A stretch of 55,486 nucleotides of DNA from Fibrobacter sp. (GCA_024398845.1 JAKSIM010000014.1:1-55486), one strand, 5' to 3'. Shown: positions 22,820 through 32,350, numbered from the stretch's first letter. The notes: a model not told the origin generated them from the letters alone. Made by a program: numbers and translations.

Positions 22820-24727
22820 ATGCAGAATCTGCACGCCAAACAATCCGTTAAGAATTATTTGACAGGCGTTGTTACAACTATTACCCCGGAGCTTTTCCGC
22901 TGTGTTAAGCGCGGGTACACTAAAAAAGATTTCACTAGCGATTTGATGAGCGGCCTGATTGTGGGTATCTTGGCGCTCCCGCTAGCGATTGCTTTTGCCA
23001 TTGCGAGTGGTGTAGGTCCGGAACAAGGACTTTATACCGCAATCATCGCAGGCTTTGTTATCAGTTTTTTGGGAGGGAGCCGCTTCCAGATTGGGGGACC
23101 GACGGGAGCCTTCATTGTAATTGTTTATGGTATCGTGAGCCGTTACGGTTACGACGGCCTTGCTTCGGCGACGCTCCTTGCCGGTATTTTCCTTGTGATT
23201 TTTGGCCTTGCCAAGTTCGGGGCTATCATCAAGTTCATTCCGTACCCGGTAACAGTGGGCTTTACCGCGGGAATCGCCATCATCATTGCGCTTGGCCAGG
23301 TGCCGAATTTCCTTGGACTTACGTTCTTGGCTAAAGACCCGGCCGATGCGGTTGGCAAAATCAAGCTTTACGCGACATCCCTCGATACTACTAATATATA
23401 TTCCGTAATCGTCGGTTTGGTTGCCCTTGCGGTTTGCATTCTGTGGCCCAAGGTGACAACGAAGGTTCCGGGGTCTCTGATTGCGATTATCGTTGCGACG
23501 CTCATGGTAAAGCTTTTGGGGTGGGATGATCCTGTGACGGGCCACGATGTGATGACCATCGGCATGAAAAACCACATTCCGACGGGTTTCCCTGTGCCGC
23601 ACCTGCCGAATATCAGCCTCGAAATGATGCGAAAAGTGTTTCAGCCGGCACTTACGATTGCCATGCTTGGTGCCATTGAATCCTTGCTTTCGGCAGTGGT
23701 GGCCGACGGTATGACGAGTACCAAGCACCGCTCCAATACGGAACTCTTTGGGCAGGGTGTTGCGAATATCCTCTCACCGATTTTCTGTGGCATTCCGGCA
23801 ACGGGTGCTATTGCCCGTACGGCGACGAACATCCGTAATGGTGCTGTAAGCCCGATTTCGGGCTTGATTCATGCCGTTGTGCTTCTCTTGATTATGCTTG
23901 TACTTGGGAAGTATGCCGAAATGATTCCGATGGCGGCTCTTGCGGCGGTTCTTTTCCAAGTGTCATTTAATATGTGCGGATACCGAAGCTTTATCAAGAT
24001 GTTCAAGGCTCCCAAGAGCGATGTGACTGTAATGCTTGTGGCCTTCTTCTTAACCGTGATTATCGACCTTACTGTGGCTATCGAAGTGGGTGTGCTGCTT
24101 GCTGCCGTTCTCTTCATCAAGCGCATGAGCGATGTGGCCGAAGTGGAAACGGTTTCTTCTGCATTGAGGGTTGACGATGAGGAAGCTTCGCATAATGAAC
24201 TCAGTCGCCAGGTGCCGAAGGGCGTGGTGGTTTATGAACTTGCCGGTTCCCTTTTCTTTGGTGCCGTCGATAAGTTCAAGGAAACCATGAATCGCATTTC
24301 TGAAACGCCCAAGATTCTCATTTTGCGAATGCGTAGCGTATCGAGCATCGATGCTGCCGGTATCCAGATGATTGAGGATCTTTTAAAGCGTTGTAAACGC
24401 GAAGGTACGCAACTTTTGCTTTCGGGCGTGCATGCTCAACCGGTGGTGGCGCTTACGCGTGCTGGCGTTCTTGCTCAGCTCGGCGAAGCGAATGCCCTTG
24501 GCAATATCGATGCCGCCTTGAATCGCGCTCGTGAAATTCTCGGTCTTCCGCTGGTGGATGCCTCAATGGAAACGGTGCCTGCACCGACGGTTTCCTGGGA
24601 AAAGAGCGTCGACAAGCCTTGGATTCCCGAAGAATCCAATGCAGTTATTGCGGAAGGTACGCCTGAAGTTATTACCGAAAAAATGATGGACGAGCCTATC
24701 CGCAAGATTGAGGAACTGAAAAAGTAA
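22820..24727 (+). CDS. SulP family anion transporter with STAS domain
   Basis: SulP proteins carry sulfate, bicarbonate or dicarboxylates across the inner membrane. The 635-residue product has the family opening (FTSDLMSGLIVGILALPLAIAFAIASG at about residue 35), the motif FQIGGPTGAFIVIV (about 92), ten or more membrane helices to about 440 and a C-terminal STAS domain (about 465-575) with SSIDAAGIQMIEDLL. A 60-residue tail of low complexity follows. AGAAGGAG lies seven bases before the ATG. Substrate cannot be deduced; the nearby TusA-like gene makes sulfate thinkable but is weak evidence. Confidence 0.92.
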   Translation: MQNLHAKQSVKNYLTGVVTTITPELFRCVKRGYTKKDFTSDLMSGLIVGILALPLAIAFAIASGVGPEQGLYTAIIAGFVISFLGGSRFQIGGPTGAFIVIVYGIVSRYGYDGLASATLLAGIFLVIFGLAKFGAIIKFIPYPVTVGFTAGIAIIIALGQVPNFLGLTFLAKDPADAVGKIKLYATSLDTTNIYSVIVGLVALAVCILWPKVTTKVPGSLIAIIVATLMVKLLGWDDPVTGHDVMTIGMKNHIPTGFPVPHLPNISLEMMRKVFQPALTIAMLGAIESLLSAVVADGMTSTKHRSNTELFGQGVANILSPIFCGIPATGAIARTATNIRNGAVSPISGLIHAVVLLLIMLVLGKYAEMIPMAALAAVLFQVSFNMCGYRSFIKMFKAPKSDVTVMLVAFFLTVIIDLTVAIEVGVLLAAVLFIKRMSDVAEVETVSSALRVDDEEASHNELSRQVPKGVVVYELAGSLFFGAVDKFKETMNRISETPKILILRMRSVSSIDAAGIQMIEDLLKRCKREGTQLLLSGVHAQPVVALTRAGVLAQLGEANALGNIDAALNRAREILGLPLVDASMETVPAPTVSWEKSVDKPWIPEESNAVIAEGTPEVITEKMMDEPIRKIEELKK

Positions 24728-24834
24728 ATGACGCGGCTTTTTGCCTTTTTTGCTTAAATTTCAGCAAAAATACTCGTTAAAAAAGTAAGAAATTTGTCAC
24801 TTTGTGATGGATTTCGCAGTGTGATTTCCGTTAC

Positions 24835-24863
24835 TTGAAACACCGCCCTAGGGGATTTATATT
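24835..24863 (+). promoter_or_regulatory. Promoter of the small membrane-protein gene
   Basis: TTGAAA (24835-24840), 17 bases, TATATT (24858-24863). Transcription would start about 24870, 25 bases before the small ATG. Between 24728 and 24834 I see no gene. Confidence 0.65.
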
Positions 24864-24894
24864 TAGAGCGTAAAAAAAATTGGACAACGTCATC

Positions 24895-24999
24895 ATGAGA
24901 AAACAAATGTTAGATGATCTTCGCAGCAACCGTTTCTTTGTCAACTTTCTTCTCGCCTTTTCGGCGGTGACGCTCGCGCTGGTATACAGCATATCGTAG
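24895..24999 (+). CDS. 34-residue single-pass membrane peptide (small ORF)
   Basis: The frame begins MRKQMLDDLRSNRFF and continues with the hydrophobic segment VNFLLAFSAVTLALVYSIS before TAG. A positive, short N-terminus followed by one helix of about 18 residues is typical of small inner-membrane peptides. It is flanked by its own promoter and a strong terminator, which makes a free-standing gene of ~180 bases; an RNA-only function is also possible. GGA eleven bases upstream is the only ribosome-site candidate. No family recognised. Confidence 0.55.
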   Translation: MRKQMLDDLRSNRFFVNFLLAFSAVTLALVYSIS

Positions 25000-25022
25000 A
25001 ATGTTCTCATTCCCTCCTAAAT

Positions 25023-25053
25023 AAAGCGGCTTCCCTTAGGAAGCCGCTTTTCA
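25023..25053. terminator. Strong hairpin terminator between the small ORF and sufD, probably bidirectional
   Basis: AAAGCGGCTTCC (25023-25034) pairs perfectly with GGAAGCCGCTTT (25039-25050) around CTTA. T follows on the plus strand; on the minus strand TTTATTT follows, so it can also end the sufD transcript. Confidence 0.92.
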
Positions 25054-25086
25054 TTTTTTGAATGTGTAAATTTGTGTAACTCTCTT

Positions 25087-26121
25087 TTATTCCAAAACTT
25101 GCAATAAACGCTTTTTGGCGGGGCTGTCGGGGAGTGGGTAGAAGAGCTCCTTGGCAAACGAGCGGATAAGCATTTTCTTTGCCGATTCGGGCGGTATGCC
25201 GCGGCTCACCAGGTAGAACATCTGGTCGGCATCGAGTTCGCCGCAGGTGTTGCCGTGAGTGCATTCCACGTCGTCGTGGTAAATCTTTAAAACAGGCTTC
25301 ACCGATACAGAACTGTCTTCGGAAAGAAGTATCGTGTTGACGAGCTGACTCGAGTACGTCTTGGTGCAGTCCGGGTTCACGATGACGCTGCCGTCGTAGC
25401 TTGCGTTGGCGTGACCGTCCAGGAGGTTCCTTGCAAATTGGACGCTTGTCGTTTCGGGGGCTTCGTGATAAATGGTGAGCCTGTGGTGGCTGCTGGAGTC
25501 CCCATTTAAAATGTTCAGCGTTCGCATTTCAAAGCGGGCGCCTGAACCTCTCAAAAAGTCGTCGATGCTTACACGGCTAATCCCGTTGCCACGCTCAATG
25601 CTCGAAAAACGAACCGTAGAGTTCGCTGCCTGCACAATGCGGAAATGGCGGAAACGAAGCGGAAGTTCGTTTGCCGGATTCGCAAAGAAGATTTCTACGT
25701 CGGCGCCTTCGTCTACGCATACGTCAAAGCGCTCGGCGGCGAGCTCGTGGATGACCTTGTTATCGAGAATCTCTAGGCTTACGCGGGCGTTTTTCCCGAT
25801 GTTCAAAACGGTATGGCCAAAGTCGTTGTTCGCCTTGATGAGGGCCATTTCGCTTTCGCCGTCGGCAATGTTACGAACCATGGTGTGGGCGTTTTTTGCA
25901 ATGGGGAGGAGGGCCGCAAAGTCCTTCTCGGCACTGATTTCGAACGTCGACGGGATGGATACGGCATCGCTTGCTGTGGCTGAATCAGTTGCGAAGTTGG
26001 TTGCGCTTGCTGCGGGGATTTTTGCCACAGGGAAGAACGTCCACAATTCGTTATTGCGGCGCGGCATTCCGATTGCCTGGATACGCGACTGGGCGAGGCT
26101 TACTTTGTTCATGGAATCCAT
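25087..26121 (-). CDS. sufD: Fe-S cluster assembly protein SufD
   Basis: SufD is a scaffold partner in the SufBCD complex that builds Fe-S clusters. The 344-residue product has the divergent N-terminal region and the conserved C-terminal part of the SufB/SufD family: KPVLKIYHDDVECTHGNTCG followed by LDADQMFYLVSRGIP at about residues 276-312. It lacks the extra Cys-rich N-terminus expected of SufB. Its ATG shares one base with the sufC stop. No sufB, sufS or sufE lies in the window. Confidence 0.9.
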   Translation of the reverse strand: MDSMNKVSLAQSRIQAIGMPRRNNELWTFFPVAKIPAASATNFATDSATASDAVSIPSTFEISAEKDFAALLPIAKNAHTMVRNIADGESEMALIKANNDFGHTVLNIGKNARVSLEILDNKVIHELAAERFDVCVDEGADVEIFFANPANELPLRFRHFRIVQAANSTVRFSSIERGNGISRVSIDDFLRGSGARFEMRTLNILNGDSSSHHRLTIYHEAPETTSVQFARNLLDGHANASYDGSVIVNPDCTKTYSSQLVNTILLSEDSSVSVKPVLKIYHDDVECTHGNTCGELDADQMFYLVSRGIPPESAKKMLIRSFAKELFYPLPDSPAKKRLLQVLE

Positions 26122-26867
26122 TACTTTTCCTCGATCCAGTCGTAGCCTTGTTCTTCGAGCTTGAGGGCGAGTTCAGGTCCTCCGCTTAAAATGATTTTGC
26201 CGTGACGAAGCACATGGACGTACGTCGGCTTAATGTAGTCCAGCAAGCGCTGGTAGTGCGTCACGAGAATGACCGCCTTTTCGGGGGACATAATGTGGTT
26301 GATGCCGTTTGCCACAATGCGGAGCGCGTCGATGTCAAGGCCGGAGTCCGTTTCGTCAAGGAAACTCACCTTCGGGTCGAGAATCGCCATTTGCAAAATT
26401 TCGTTCCTCTTTTTCTCGCCACCGCTGTAGCCTTCATTCACGCCACGGTCGCGGTAACGGTCGTCCATCTCGAGGAGTTCCATCTTTTCTTCGCAGAGCT
26501 TTTTGAACTCGTCATCGCCGATTTCTGGGAAACCTAGGTAGTTGCGCTTGCTGTTGAGCGCCATTTTCAAGAATTCCACGTTGTTCACGCCTGGAATTTC
26601 GGTCGGGTACTGCGTGCTGATAAAGAGACCGGAATTTGCGCGTTCGCTTATTTCCATTTCGAGCAAGTTCTTGCCGTCGAGTTCTACGGAACCGCCGTCC
26701 ACATGGTAGGCGGGGTGGCCCATGATGACCTTCGAAAGTGTGCTCTTGCCAGAGCCGTTCGGGCCCATGATGGCGTGAACTTCGCCTGGCTTTACTTCAA
26801 GGTTGATTCCCTTGAGAATTTGAGTACCATCTTCAATGCTTGCTTTGAGGTCTTTTATCGATAACAT
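26121..26867 (-). CDS. sufC: Fe-S cluster assembly ATPase SufC
   Basis: The 248-residue ABC ATPase contains Walker A GPNGSGKST (about residues 36-44), YPTEIPGVNNVEFL typical of SufC, signature GYSGGEKKRNEILQMA (about 146-161) and Walker B-like VSFLDETDSGLDIDAL. SufC powers the SufBD scaffold. The gene follows dnaG by three bases and overlaps sufD. Confidence 0.95.
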   Translation of the reverse strand: MLSIKDLKASIEDGTQILKGINLEVKPGEVHAIMGPNGSGKSTLSKVIMGHPAYHVDGGSVELDGKNLLEMEISERANSGLFISTQYPTEIPGVNNVEFLKMALNSKRNYLGFPEIGDDEFKKLCEEKMELLEMDDRYRDRGVNEGYSGGEKKRNEILQMAILDPKVSFLDETDSGLDIDALRIVANGINHIMSPEKAVILVTHYQRLLDYIKPTYVHVLRHGKIILSGGPELALKLEEQGYDWIEEK

Positions 26868-26870
26868 AGT

Positions 26871-28817
26871 TTATCCTTGATTCACGGCTAAAATTTCAAT
26901 TAAAGGTTGCTTGCTTTTGATAACCTGATCCGCCAAATAATCAATAGAGAGAGAGCCCTTTTTGTACTGGACATCCAGTTTTTGCATATTCTGCATGAAC
27001 TGGTTCAGCTTGAGCCTGCGGTTCATGCCTTCTTCGCTGTCCAAAGAAATTTGCTTTTTGTAGCGGTCGCAAAGGCGTAAAGTGAGTACCATGAGGGTCT
27101 CGTAAAATTCAATGATTTCCTTAGGCGGAGTCCAGCTTTCTTCGGGGAGGTTCTCTAAAAAAAGTTTGAGCGTCGGCGAAAGCTGATCGTAGAGGAGTTG
27201 TGCCGAAAAGGTTCCGGTTTCCGTGTAGCATGCAATAATCGTGCTGATGAATTCGTCAATGAGGGACGATTCCAAAAGCTGGATTCCGCTTGCGGCTAGA
27301 TCCATGTCAAAATATTCGCAGGCACGGTCTAAGAGCGTCGGGTTGTTTACCAGAAGGTTCGCAAAGCGAATCTCGACGGGAGAGAGAATCTCCCATGGTA
27401 CGTGGATTTCTTCTTGCTGTGCTTGCTGCGGAATCTCTATGCCGTACTCGTCGTAAATAGGCGGTTGCGGTTCCTGCGCTGGCATTTGCTGCGATGCGTG
27501 CTGTACAGGTGGCTTTTTGGCGGGCTTGAGACTCTTGACGCCGTCCAGGGAACGGGTCGTGTCATAGCGTTCGGCTATGAGGTTCGCGTACTGGTTTTGA
27601 AGTTCGCGGTTTTCAATGCTTTTAACGAGCGATTTGGCGTACGAAACAAATTCTGCTCGAGCTTCAATGCTTTGCAAATTCCTGCGGCTAGCGAGGTAGC
27701 TTAACCAGTCGTCGGCGAGAGAAAGTTCGGCGCGAAAAGCGTCTGCTCCACGTTCGTTCACAAAGTTATCGGGGTCGATTTTTGTGCCATCGGGTCTCGA
27801 AAGCGCAAACACGCGTGGGTTGATTCCCTTGGGCAAAACAATTTCAAGTGAGCGGAGAGTGGCTTTTTGACCGGCGGCGTCTCCATCAAACACGAGGTAG
27901 GCAGTTTTGGCATAGCGGGCGAGAATGCTTGCGTGCATCTCGGTGAGGGCTGTTCCCGAGGCGGCAACCACATTTTGTACGCCGCCTTGGTAGAGACTAA
28001 TCAGGTCAAAGTAACCTTCAACGATGATGACTGCGTTCTCTTTGGCAATGGCGTTGCGACTGTGGTTGAGACCGAATAGAATTTCGCCTTTGTTGTACAG
28101 CGCCGTGTCGGGGCTGTTCATGTATTTGGGGCGATCAAAACCTTCTTGCTTGGGGGCCAAATCGCGTCCGCCAAAGGCGACAACGACTCCCGAAAGGTTC
28201 TGGATGGCAATCATCAGACGGTCGCGGAACTTGTCCGAAATGCCGCCGTTCTGCTTTTCTACGGCGAGTCCCGCCTTGACGCAATCGCGTGGCGAAAATC
28301 CATTGCGGGCGGCATAGCCTATAAAACCTTCACGTCCATCCGGAGCGTAACCGATGTGGAATTCCTTGCGTGTCGCTTCCGAAACGTTGCGCTTTGCCAG
28401 GTATTCCAAAGCTTTTGGGCTTAGGGAAAGTTGTTGCTCGAACCATTCGCAGGCGAGTTCGTTCAACTTGCGAACCATGGCGCGTTCTTCGGTGACTTCG
28501 GCGTTTTCCTTGGTCGTGAATTTAGGAAGGTCGTAACCCACGAAGTTTGCGACCCATTCAACCGCGCTATTAAAATCAACTTTTTCGTGTTCTTGCACGA
28601 ACTTGAACACGTCGCCGCCCGCCCCGCAGGCAAAGCACTTGTAAATCCCGATGGTCGGGTTTACAGTCATACTCGGGGAATGGTCGTCGTGAAAGGGGCA
28701 TACGCCCGCATAGCGATTCGTACCCGTCTTTTTCAGCGGCAAAAATTGCTGAATCACAAGCGAAATGTCTGCTTGCGATTTCAGTTGCTGAATGATTTCA
28801 TTTGGGTAGAACGGCAT
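26871..28817 (-). CDS. dnaG: DNA primase DnaG
   Basis: DnaG makes RNA primers at the replication fork. The CHC2 zinc finger is complete (Cys40, His43, Cys61, Cys64 in CPFHDDHSPSM and YKCFACGAGG). The TOPRIM part shows IIVEGYFDLISLYQGG and LVFDGDAAGQKA at about residues 265-325. A Pro/Gln-rich linker (about 430-470) leads to the C-terminal DnaB-binding region. At 648 residues it is longer than the ~580-600 usual, mostly by the linker. It is not in the common rpsU-dnaG-rpoD setting but between a MATE gene and sufC. Confidence 0.96.
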   Translation of the reverse strand: MPFYPNEIIQQLKSQADISLVIQQFLPLKKTGTNRYAGVCPFHDDHSPSMTVNPTIGIYKCFACGAGGDVFKFVQEHEKVDFNSAVEWVANFVGYDLPKFTTKENAEVTEERAMVRKLNELACEWFEQQLSLSPKALEYLAKRNVSEATRKEFHIGYAPDGREGFIGYAARNGFSPRDCVKAGLAVEKQNGGISDKFRDRLMIAIQNLSGVVVAFGGRDLAPKQEGFDRPKYMNSPDTALYNKGEILFGLNHSRNAIAKENAVIIVEGYFDLISLYQGGVQNVVAASGTALTEMHASILARYAKTAYLVFDGDAAGQKATLRSLEIVLPKGINPRVFALSRPDGTKIDPDNFVNERGADAFRAELSLADDWLSYLASRRNLQSIEARAEFVSYAKSLVKSIENRELQNQYANLIAERYDTTRSLDGVKSLKPAKKPPVQHASQQMPAQEPQPPIYDEYGIEIPQQAQQEEIHVPWEILSPVEIRFANLLVNNPTLLDRACEYFDMDLAASGIQLLESSLIDEFISTIIACYTETGTFSAQLLYDQLSPTLKLFLENLPEESWTPPKEIIEFYETLMVLTLRLCDRYKKQISLDSEEGMNRRLKLNQFMQNMQKLDVQYKKGSLSIDYLADQVIKSKQPLIEILAVNQG

Positions 28818-28844
28818 ACGCCCAAATGTAGAAAAGTTCGAAGC

Positions 28845-30179
28845 TTATACCACGGCTTTACTTTTCCAACGGCCGCTTCTCCAGCGCCAGATGTTCGCAA
28901 ACGAACGGTAAAGTTCATCGGAAGCCATGCCGAGCCAAAGTCCTGGGAGACCAAGACCAACGACAAAAGCTAAAATAAGCGAAGTGGCGAGCCCGAGGGT
29001 CCACATCATGCCGCTCCCCACAATCGCCGGGAATTTGGAATCGCCTGCGGCGCGGAGTGAAGTCGTCACCACAAAATTGACTGCCTTGAAGGGCTGTACG
29101 GCGACATCGCACCAAAGGCAGATTTTGCCCAAGCGAATGACTTCGGGGTTGTCTGTGAAAACACGCAGGAGTTGCTCGCCCAAAAGGGCTACTCCAATCG
29201 CAAATAAAAGGCCGCTGGTAATAGCGACGGCGAGGGTTTGGCGTACACGCCTGTTCGCCTTGTCGTAGTCATGGGCGCCCACAAGGTGGGCTACGAGAAT
29301 TTGGTTTCCGCTACCGAGGCCGACTCCCAAGATTACGGAGATGGCGGCCCAGTTACCGGCAAAAACGCGGGCTGTCATAGCAGTCGTGCCAACGTACACG
29401 ACCATGGCGGTAATGAACACCTGGAATAGTTGGAAACTGATAGGCTCTGCGGCGGCGGGAAGCCCTATGCGAAGCCAGTCGGGGAGCAGTATGCGGGAAC
29501 GTTTCCAATCGTAACGATGGCTTTGGTGATGAAGCTTGAATCGAAGAACTAACTGCAATATGACGGAAGAAATGAGCCATGAGAGCGCCGTGGCGAGACC
29601 TACACCGTAGACTCCCATTTTGGGGAATCCGTAAAGACCTTCCAAAAATACATAGTTCAAAAAGGCGTTGCTTGCAATGGTCAATACGTTTCCGAACAGG
29701 TTCCAAACGGTAAGGCCGTGTGTGGCGATAATTGCAGTCAACGTTGTTTGTAAAGAACGGAAGGCGAATCCGAAGGCAACTACCGAGAGAAATTGGCGTG
29801 CGAATTCGGCGGGCTCGTCCGTGAGGCCCATCCAGCGGGGAATTGCTCCCGCGAGTGGGAATACAATGAAATTTATGGCGATGCCCAGCAAAAGACTGCC
29901 ATAAATAATCATGGTCTGTGTACTGCGTGCGTGGCTTTTTTGTTTGGCCCCGATGAATTGTGATGTAATGCTTGCTCCCGCTTGTGAAAATGCGTTGAGT
30001 GCTGTAAAAAGCGCTCCCAATATGGGCATCATGGCGCCCACACCGGCAGCTGCTGTTTCGGAGGTTCTTGAAAGGAACCAGCTATCCATCATGGGTTGGA
30101 GCATGCCCACGGTGAACGTCAAAATGAGTGGCCATGAGAGGCTTATGAGCGAACGGTCTTTGACCTCAATTTGTTTCAT
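28845..30179 (-). CDS. MATE family efflux transporter
   Basis: The 444-residue protein has about twelve membrane segments and MATE features in both halves: SWPLILTFTVGMLQPMMDSW near the start and GLGSGNQILVAHLVGA in the second half. MATE proteins export drugs or metabolites in exchange for sodium ions or protons. It lies 27 bases upstream of dnaG in the same direction, so readthrough is possible. The 30180-30307 spacer upstream holds a direct repeat ATACAGAGA (30220-30228, 30247-30255) and nothing else recognisable. Confidence 0.92.
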   Translation of the reverse strand: MKQIEVKDRSLISLSWPLILTFTVGMLQPMMDSWFLSRTSETAAAGVGAMMPILGALFTALNAFSQAGASITSQFIGAKQKSHARSTQTMIIYGSLLLGIAINFIVFPLAGAIPRWMGLTDEPAEFARQFLSVVAFGFAFRSLQTTLTAIIATHGLTVWNLFGNVLTIASNAFLNYVFLEGLYGFPKMGVYGVGLATALSWLISSVILQLVLRFKLHHQSHRYDWKRSRILLPDWLRIGLPAAAEPISFQLFQVFITAMVVYVGTTAMTARVFAGNWAAISVILGVGLGSGNQILVAHLVGAHDYDKANRRVRQTLAVAITSGLLFAIGVALLGEQLLRVFTDNPEVIRLGKICLWCDVAVQPFKAVNFVVTTSLRAAGDSKFPAIVGSGMMWTLGLATSLILAFVVGLGLPGLWLGMASDELYRSFANIWRWRSGRWKSKAVV

Positions 30180-30307
30180 ATTAAAATTTTAGCAATTGCT
30201 TTGTTGGTTAAAAAGATTGATACAGAGATATTTTGGTTCCCCGCGTATACAGAGAACTGCAACGTAAACGTCCATTAAAACACCCCCCTCAACATAAATA
30301 TTTCCTT

Positions 30308-30823
30308 TTATGGATTTAGCTTTTGGGCGAGTTCTATTCTCGTATCCCTGCGGATGAGCGCTTGCTCAAAACGGCGTTTTTCTTCGTCGGATTCCGGTTC
30401 AACCGGTGGGGCCTGCACGGGTTTGCCATTGTCATCTATGGCGACAAAGGTGAAGTAGGCTCTGGCGACCGGAATTTCCTCGTTTGTATGGGCGTCGGTT
30501 TCGGTAATTTTTAATCCGATTTCCATGGAGGTTTTAAAAACGCGGTTTAAACAAGCGTGAATGTTCAAGATGGTTCCCACAAGCGAGGGCTTCCAAAAGC
30601 GAACGCCGTCTATGGAGACGGTGTTGACTTTTCGTCCGGCATGCTTAAAGGCAACGACACAGGCGGCTTCGTCCATGAGGCTCATTAGGTAACCGCCAAA
30701 AGCGATGTCCAAAGCGTTTGTATCTACCGGGTGGACAATGGCGTGCGATTCGAGCTTTGTCAATGCGACTTTGCGGGGTGCCATGTTGTTCGCAATTTCT
30801 GGGATGATACCTGTGTTCCTCAT
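30308..30823 (-). CDS. Acyl-CoA thioesterase, hot-dog fold (YciA/BFIT-like)
   Basis: The 171-residue protein shows the acyl-CoA hydrolase pattern: HPVDTNALDIAFGGYLMSLMDEAACVVAFKHAG (about residues 25-57; GG and the Asp are the active-site region) followed by VRFWKPSLVGTILNI. It should cleave acyl-CoA to acid and CoA. The start at 30823 is set by an ATGA overlap with the aminotransferase gene; the longer frame to 30874 would run deep into it. Substrate unknown. Confidence 0.88.
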   Translation of the reverse strand: MRNTGIIPEIANNMAPRKVALTKLESHAIVHPVDTNALDIAFGGYLMSLMDEAACVVAFKHAGRKVNTVSIDGVRFWKPSLVGTILNIHACLNRVFKTSMEIGLKITETDAHTNEEIPVARAYFTFVAIDDNGKPVQAPPVEPESDEEKRRFEQALIRRDTRIELAQKLNP

Positions 30824-31908
30824 AAGATTTGTCTCATTTGGTTGATGATGAAATCTACGTCGGTAAAGGCGCAAACGGGTAAACTTAAAGCCTTGTTGCT
30901 AGCTTCCTCGGCAGAGTTCCTGTTGGAAACGTTCCCAAAGCAGGGCTGCTGGTGGAGAGCCATTGGGTAATGGATGCAGTAGGGTATTTGGGCTTGGTCC
31001 AGTTTGGCGATAAAATCATTGCGGTTATCGACGAGTAACGTGTATTGCGCGTAGGTACTTGTATTGCCTTCGGCAATCTTTTGCGGGCGTATCCCGTGAA
31101 GGTCTGCAAAAAATTCGTCGTACTTTTGGGCGTTTTTTTGTCGAATGGCGAGTTCGGCTTCAAAATGGTTCATCTTAACTTGCAGAATTGCTGCTTGCAG
31201 GGCGTCTAATCGGCTGTTGAGTCCGATGATTTCGTGCAAGTAGTGCTTGCTGCTGCCGTGGTTTGCTATTTGACGAATCTTTGCTGCGTATTCATCGTTA
31301 TTGGTGAACAGGGCTCCGCCGTCGCCGTAGCAACCCAGTGGCTTGCTTGGGTAAAAACTGGTAATGGCAATGTCTCCAAAAGTGCAGGCGTAACGAGCGC
31401 CTTCATTTGTATGTACTTTGGCTCCAAAGGCTTGGGCCGCGTCTTCCAAAATCCACAAATGGTTTTGCATTGCTATTTCACGGAGCGCCTTGTATGGGGC
31501 GCACTGGCCAAAGAGGTCTACGGCGATAATTCCGCGGGTCTTGGGCGTAATTAATGCCTGTACGCTTTTTGTCGAAATCTGAAGTGTTTCGGGGTCTATG
31601 TCGGCGAATACGGGCTTTGCGCCTAGGCCTGCAACGCATTCGGCTGGGGCGATAAAGGTGAAATCGGGAACAATGACTTCATCTTCGCAAGAAACTCCGA
31701 GTGCCATAAGTGCTATGGTTAGGGCTTCCGTACCGCTCCCGCAGGTCAGGGCATGTTTAATTCCGCAAAAATTTTCCAATTTTTTTTCAAATTCCGTTAT
31801 AATGGGACCGCCAACAAAGCAACCACTATCTAAAACGGCTTTTTCGGCCTGTTCTAGCTCTGTTTTATAGGCTGCGCGCTGGGCTATGAGGTTCACGAAC
31901 GGAATCAT
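30820..31908 (-). CDS. DegT/DnrJ/EryC1/StrS family aminotransferase
   Basis: These PLP enzymes transaminate keto-sugars for surface polysaccharides. The 362-residue product has the family opening MIPFVNLIAQ, VGGPIITEFEKKLENFCGIKHALTCGSGTEAL, ILEDAAQAFGA and the PLP-lysine motif SFYPSKPLGCYGDGG (about residue 183). ATG at 31908 matches the family start; a TTG seven codons upstream is possible. No other sugar-nucleotide gene lies next to it, so its substrate is open. Confidence 0.92.
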   Translation of the reverse strand: MIPFVNLIAQRAAYKTELEQAEKAVLDSGCFVGGPIITEFEKKLENFCGIKHALTCGSGTEALTIALMALGVSCEDEVIVPDFTFIAPAECVAGLGAKPVFADIDPETLQISTKSVQALITPKTRGIIAVDLFGQCAPYKALREIAMQNHLWILEDAAQAFGAKVHTNEGARYACTFGDIAITSFYPSKPLGCYGDGGALFTNNDEYAAKIRQIANHGSSKHYLHEIIGLNSRLDALQAAILQVKMNHFEAELAIRQKNAQKYDEFFADLHGIRPQKIAEGNTSTYAQYTLLVDNRNDFIAKLDQAQIPYCIHYPMALHQQPCFGNVSNRNSAEEASNKALSLPVCAFTDVDFIINQMRQIL

Positions 31909-31947
31909 ACGGCGTAAATTTAGCAATTTTGACTGTTATAACAGGAC

Positions 31948-31975
31948 TTGACAAATTTTTAAGCTTTACTATCTT
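31948..31975 (+). promoter_or_regulatory. Promoter of rpsT
   Basis: TTGACA (31948-31953), 16 bases, TATCTT (31970-31975), giving a leader of about 40 bases. Confidence 0.75.
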
Positions 31976-32020
31976 TGTGCCAACAAAAATTTTTAAGTAG
32001 GTTTTACCCGGAGATATAAG

Positions 32021-32281
32021 GTGCCTCAACATAAATCTTGCAAAAAGCGTTTGCGTCAGGCCGAAAAGGCCAATGCTATGAACCGTGCAGCTCGTTCTGA
32101 AATTCGTGCTAGCCTTAAGGTCATTCGTACTGCTACCACTAAGGAAGCTGCTCTTGCCGAAATGCCGAAGCTCTTCAGCATGCTCGATAAGGCTGCTTGC
32201 TCTAAGCGCGCTGGTTTCAATGCTAACCGCGCTGCTAACTACAAGGCTAAGGTTGCCAAAGTCGTTAACGGCTTTGCTTAA
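32021..32281 (+). CDS. rpsT: 30S ribosomal protein S20
   Basis: The 86-residue basic protein begins MPQHKSCKKRLRQAEKANAMNRAARSEIR, the S20 signature, and has the KLFSMLDKAACSKRAGFNANRAANYKAKV pattern that binds 16S rRNA near the subunit base. It starts with GTG at 32021 behind CGGAG. Confidence 0.96.
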   Translation: MPQHKSCKKRLRQAEKANAMNRAARSEIRASLKVIRTATTKEAALAEMPKLFSMLDKAACSKRAGFNANRAANYKAKVAKVVNGFA

Positions 32282-32321
32282 TCCCTCCTTCTAGTTGAGA
32301 TTAGCTAAATTTTGAAAAAAT

Positions 32322-32350
32322 ACCGATGTACGTATGTACACCGGTGTTTT
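32322..32350 (+). terminator. Probable terminator after rpsT
   Basis: ACCGATGTAC (32322-32331) pairs with GTACACCGGT (32336-32345) with one mismatch, followed by GTTTT. The T-run is short. Confidence 0.55.
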
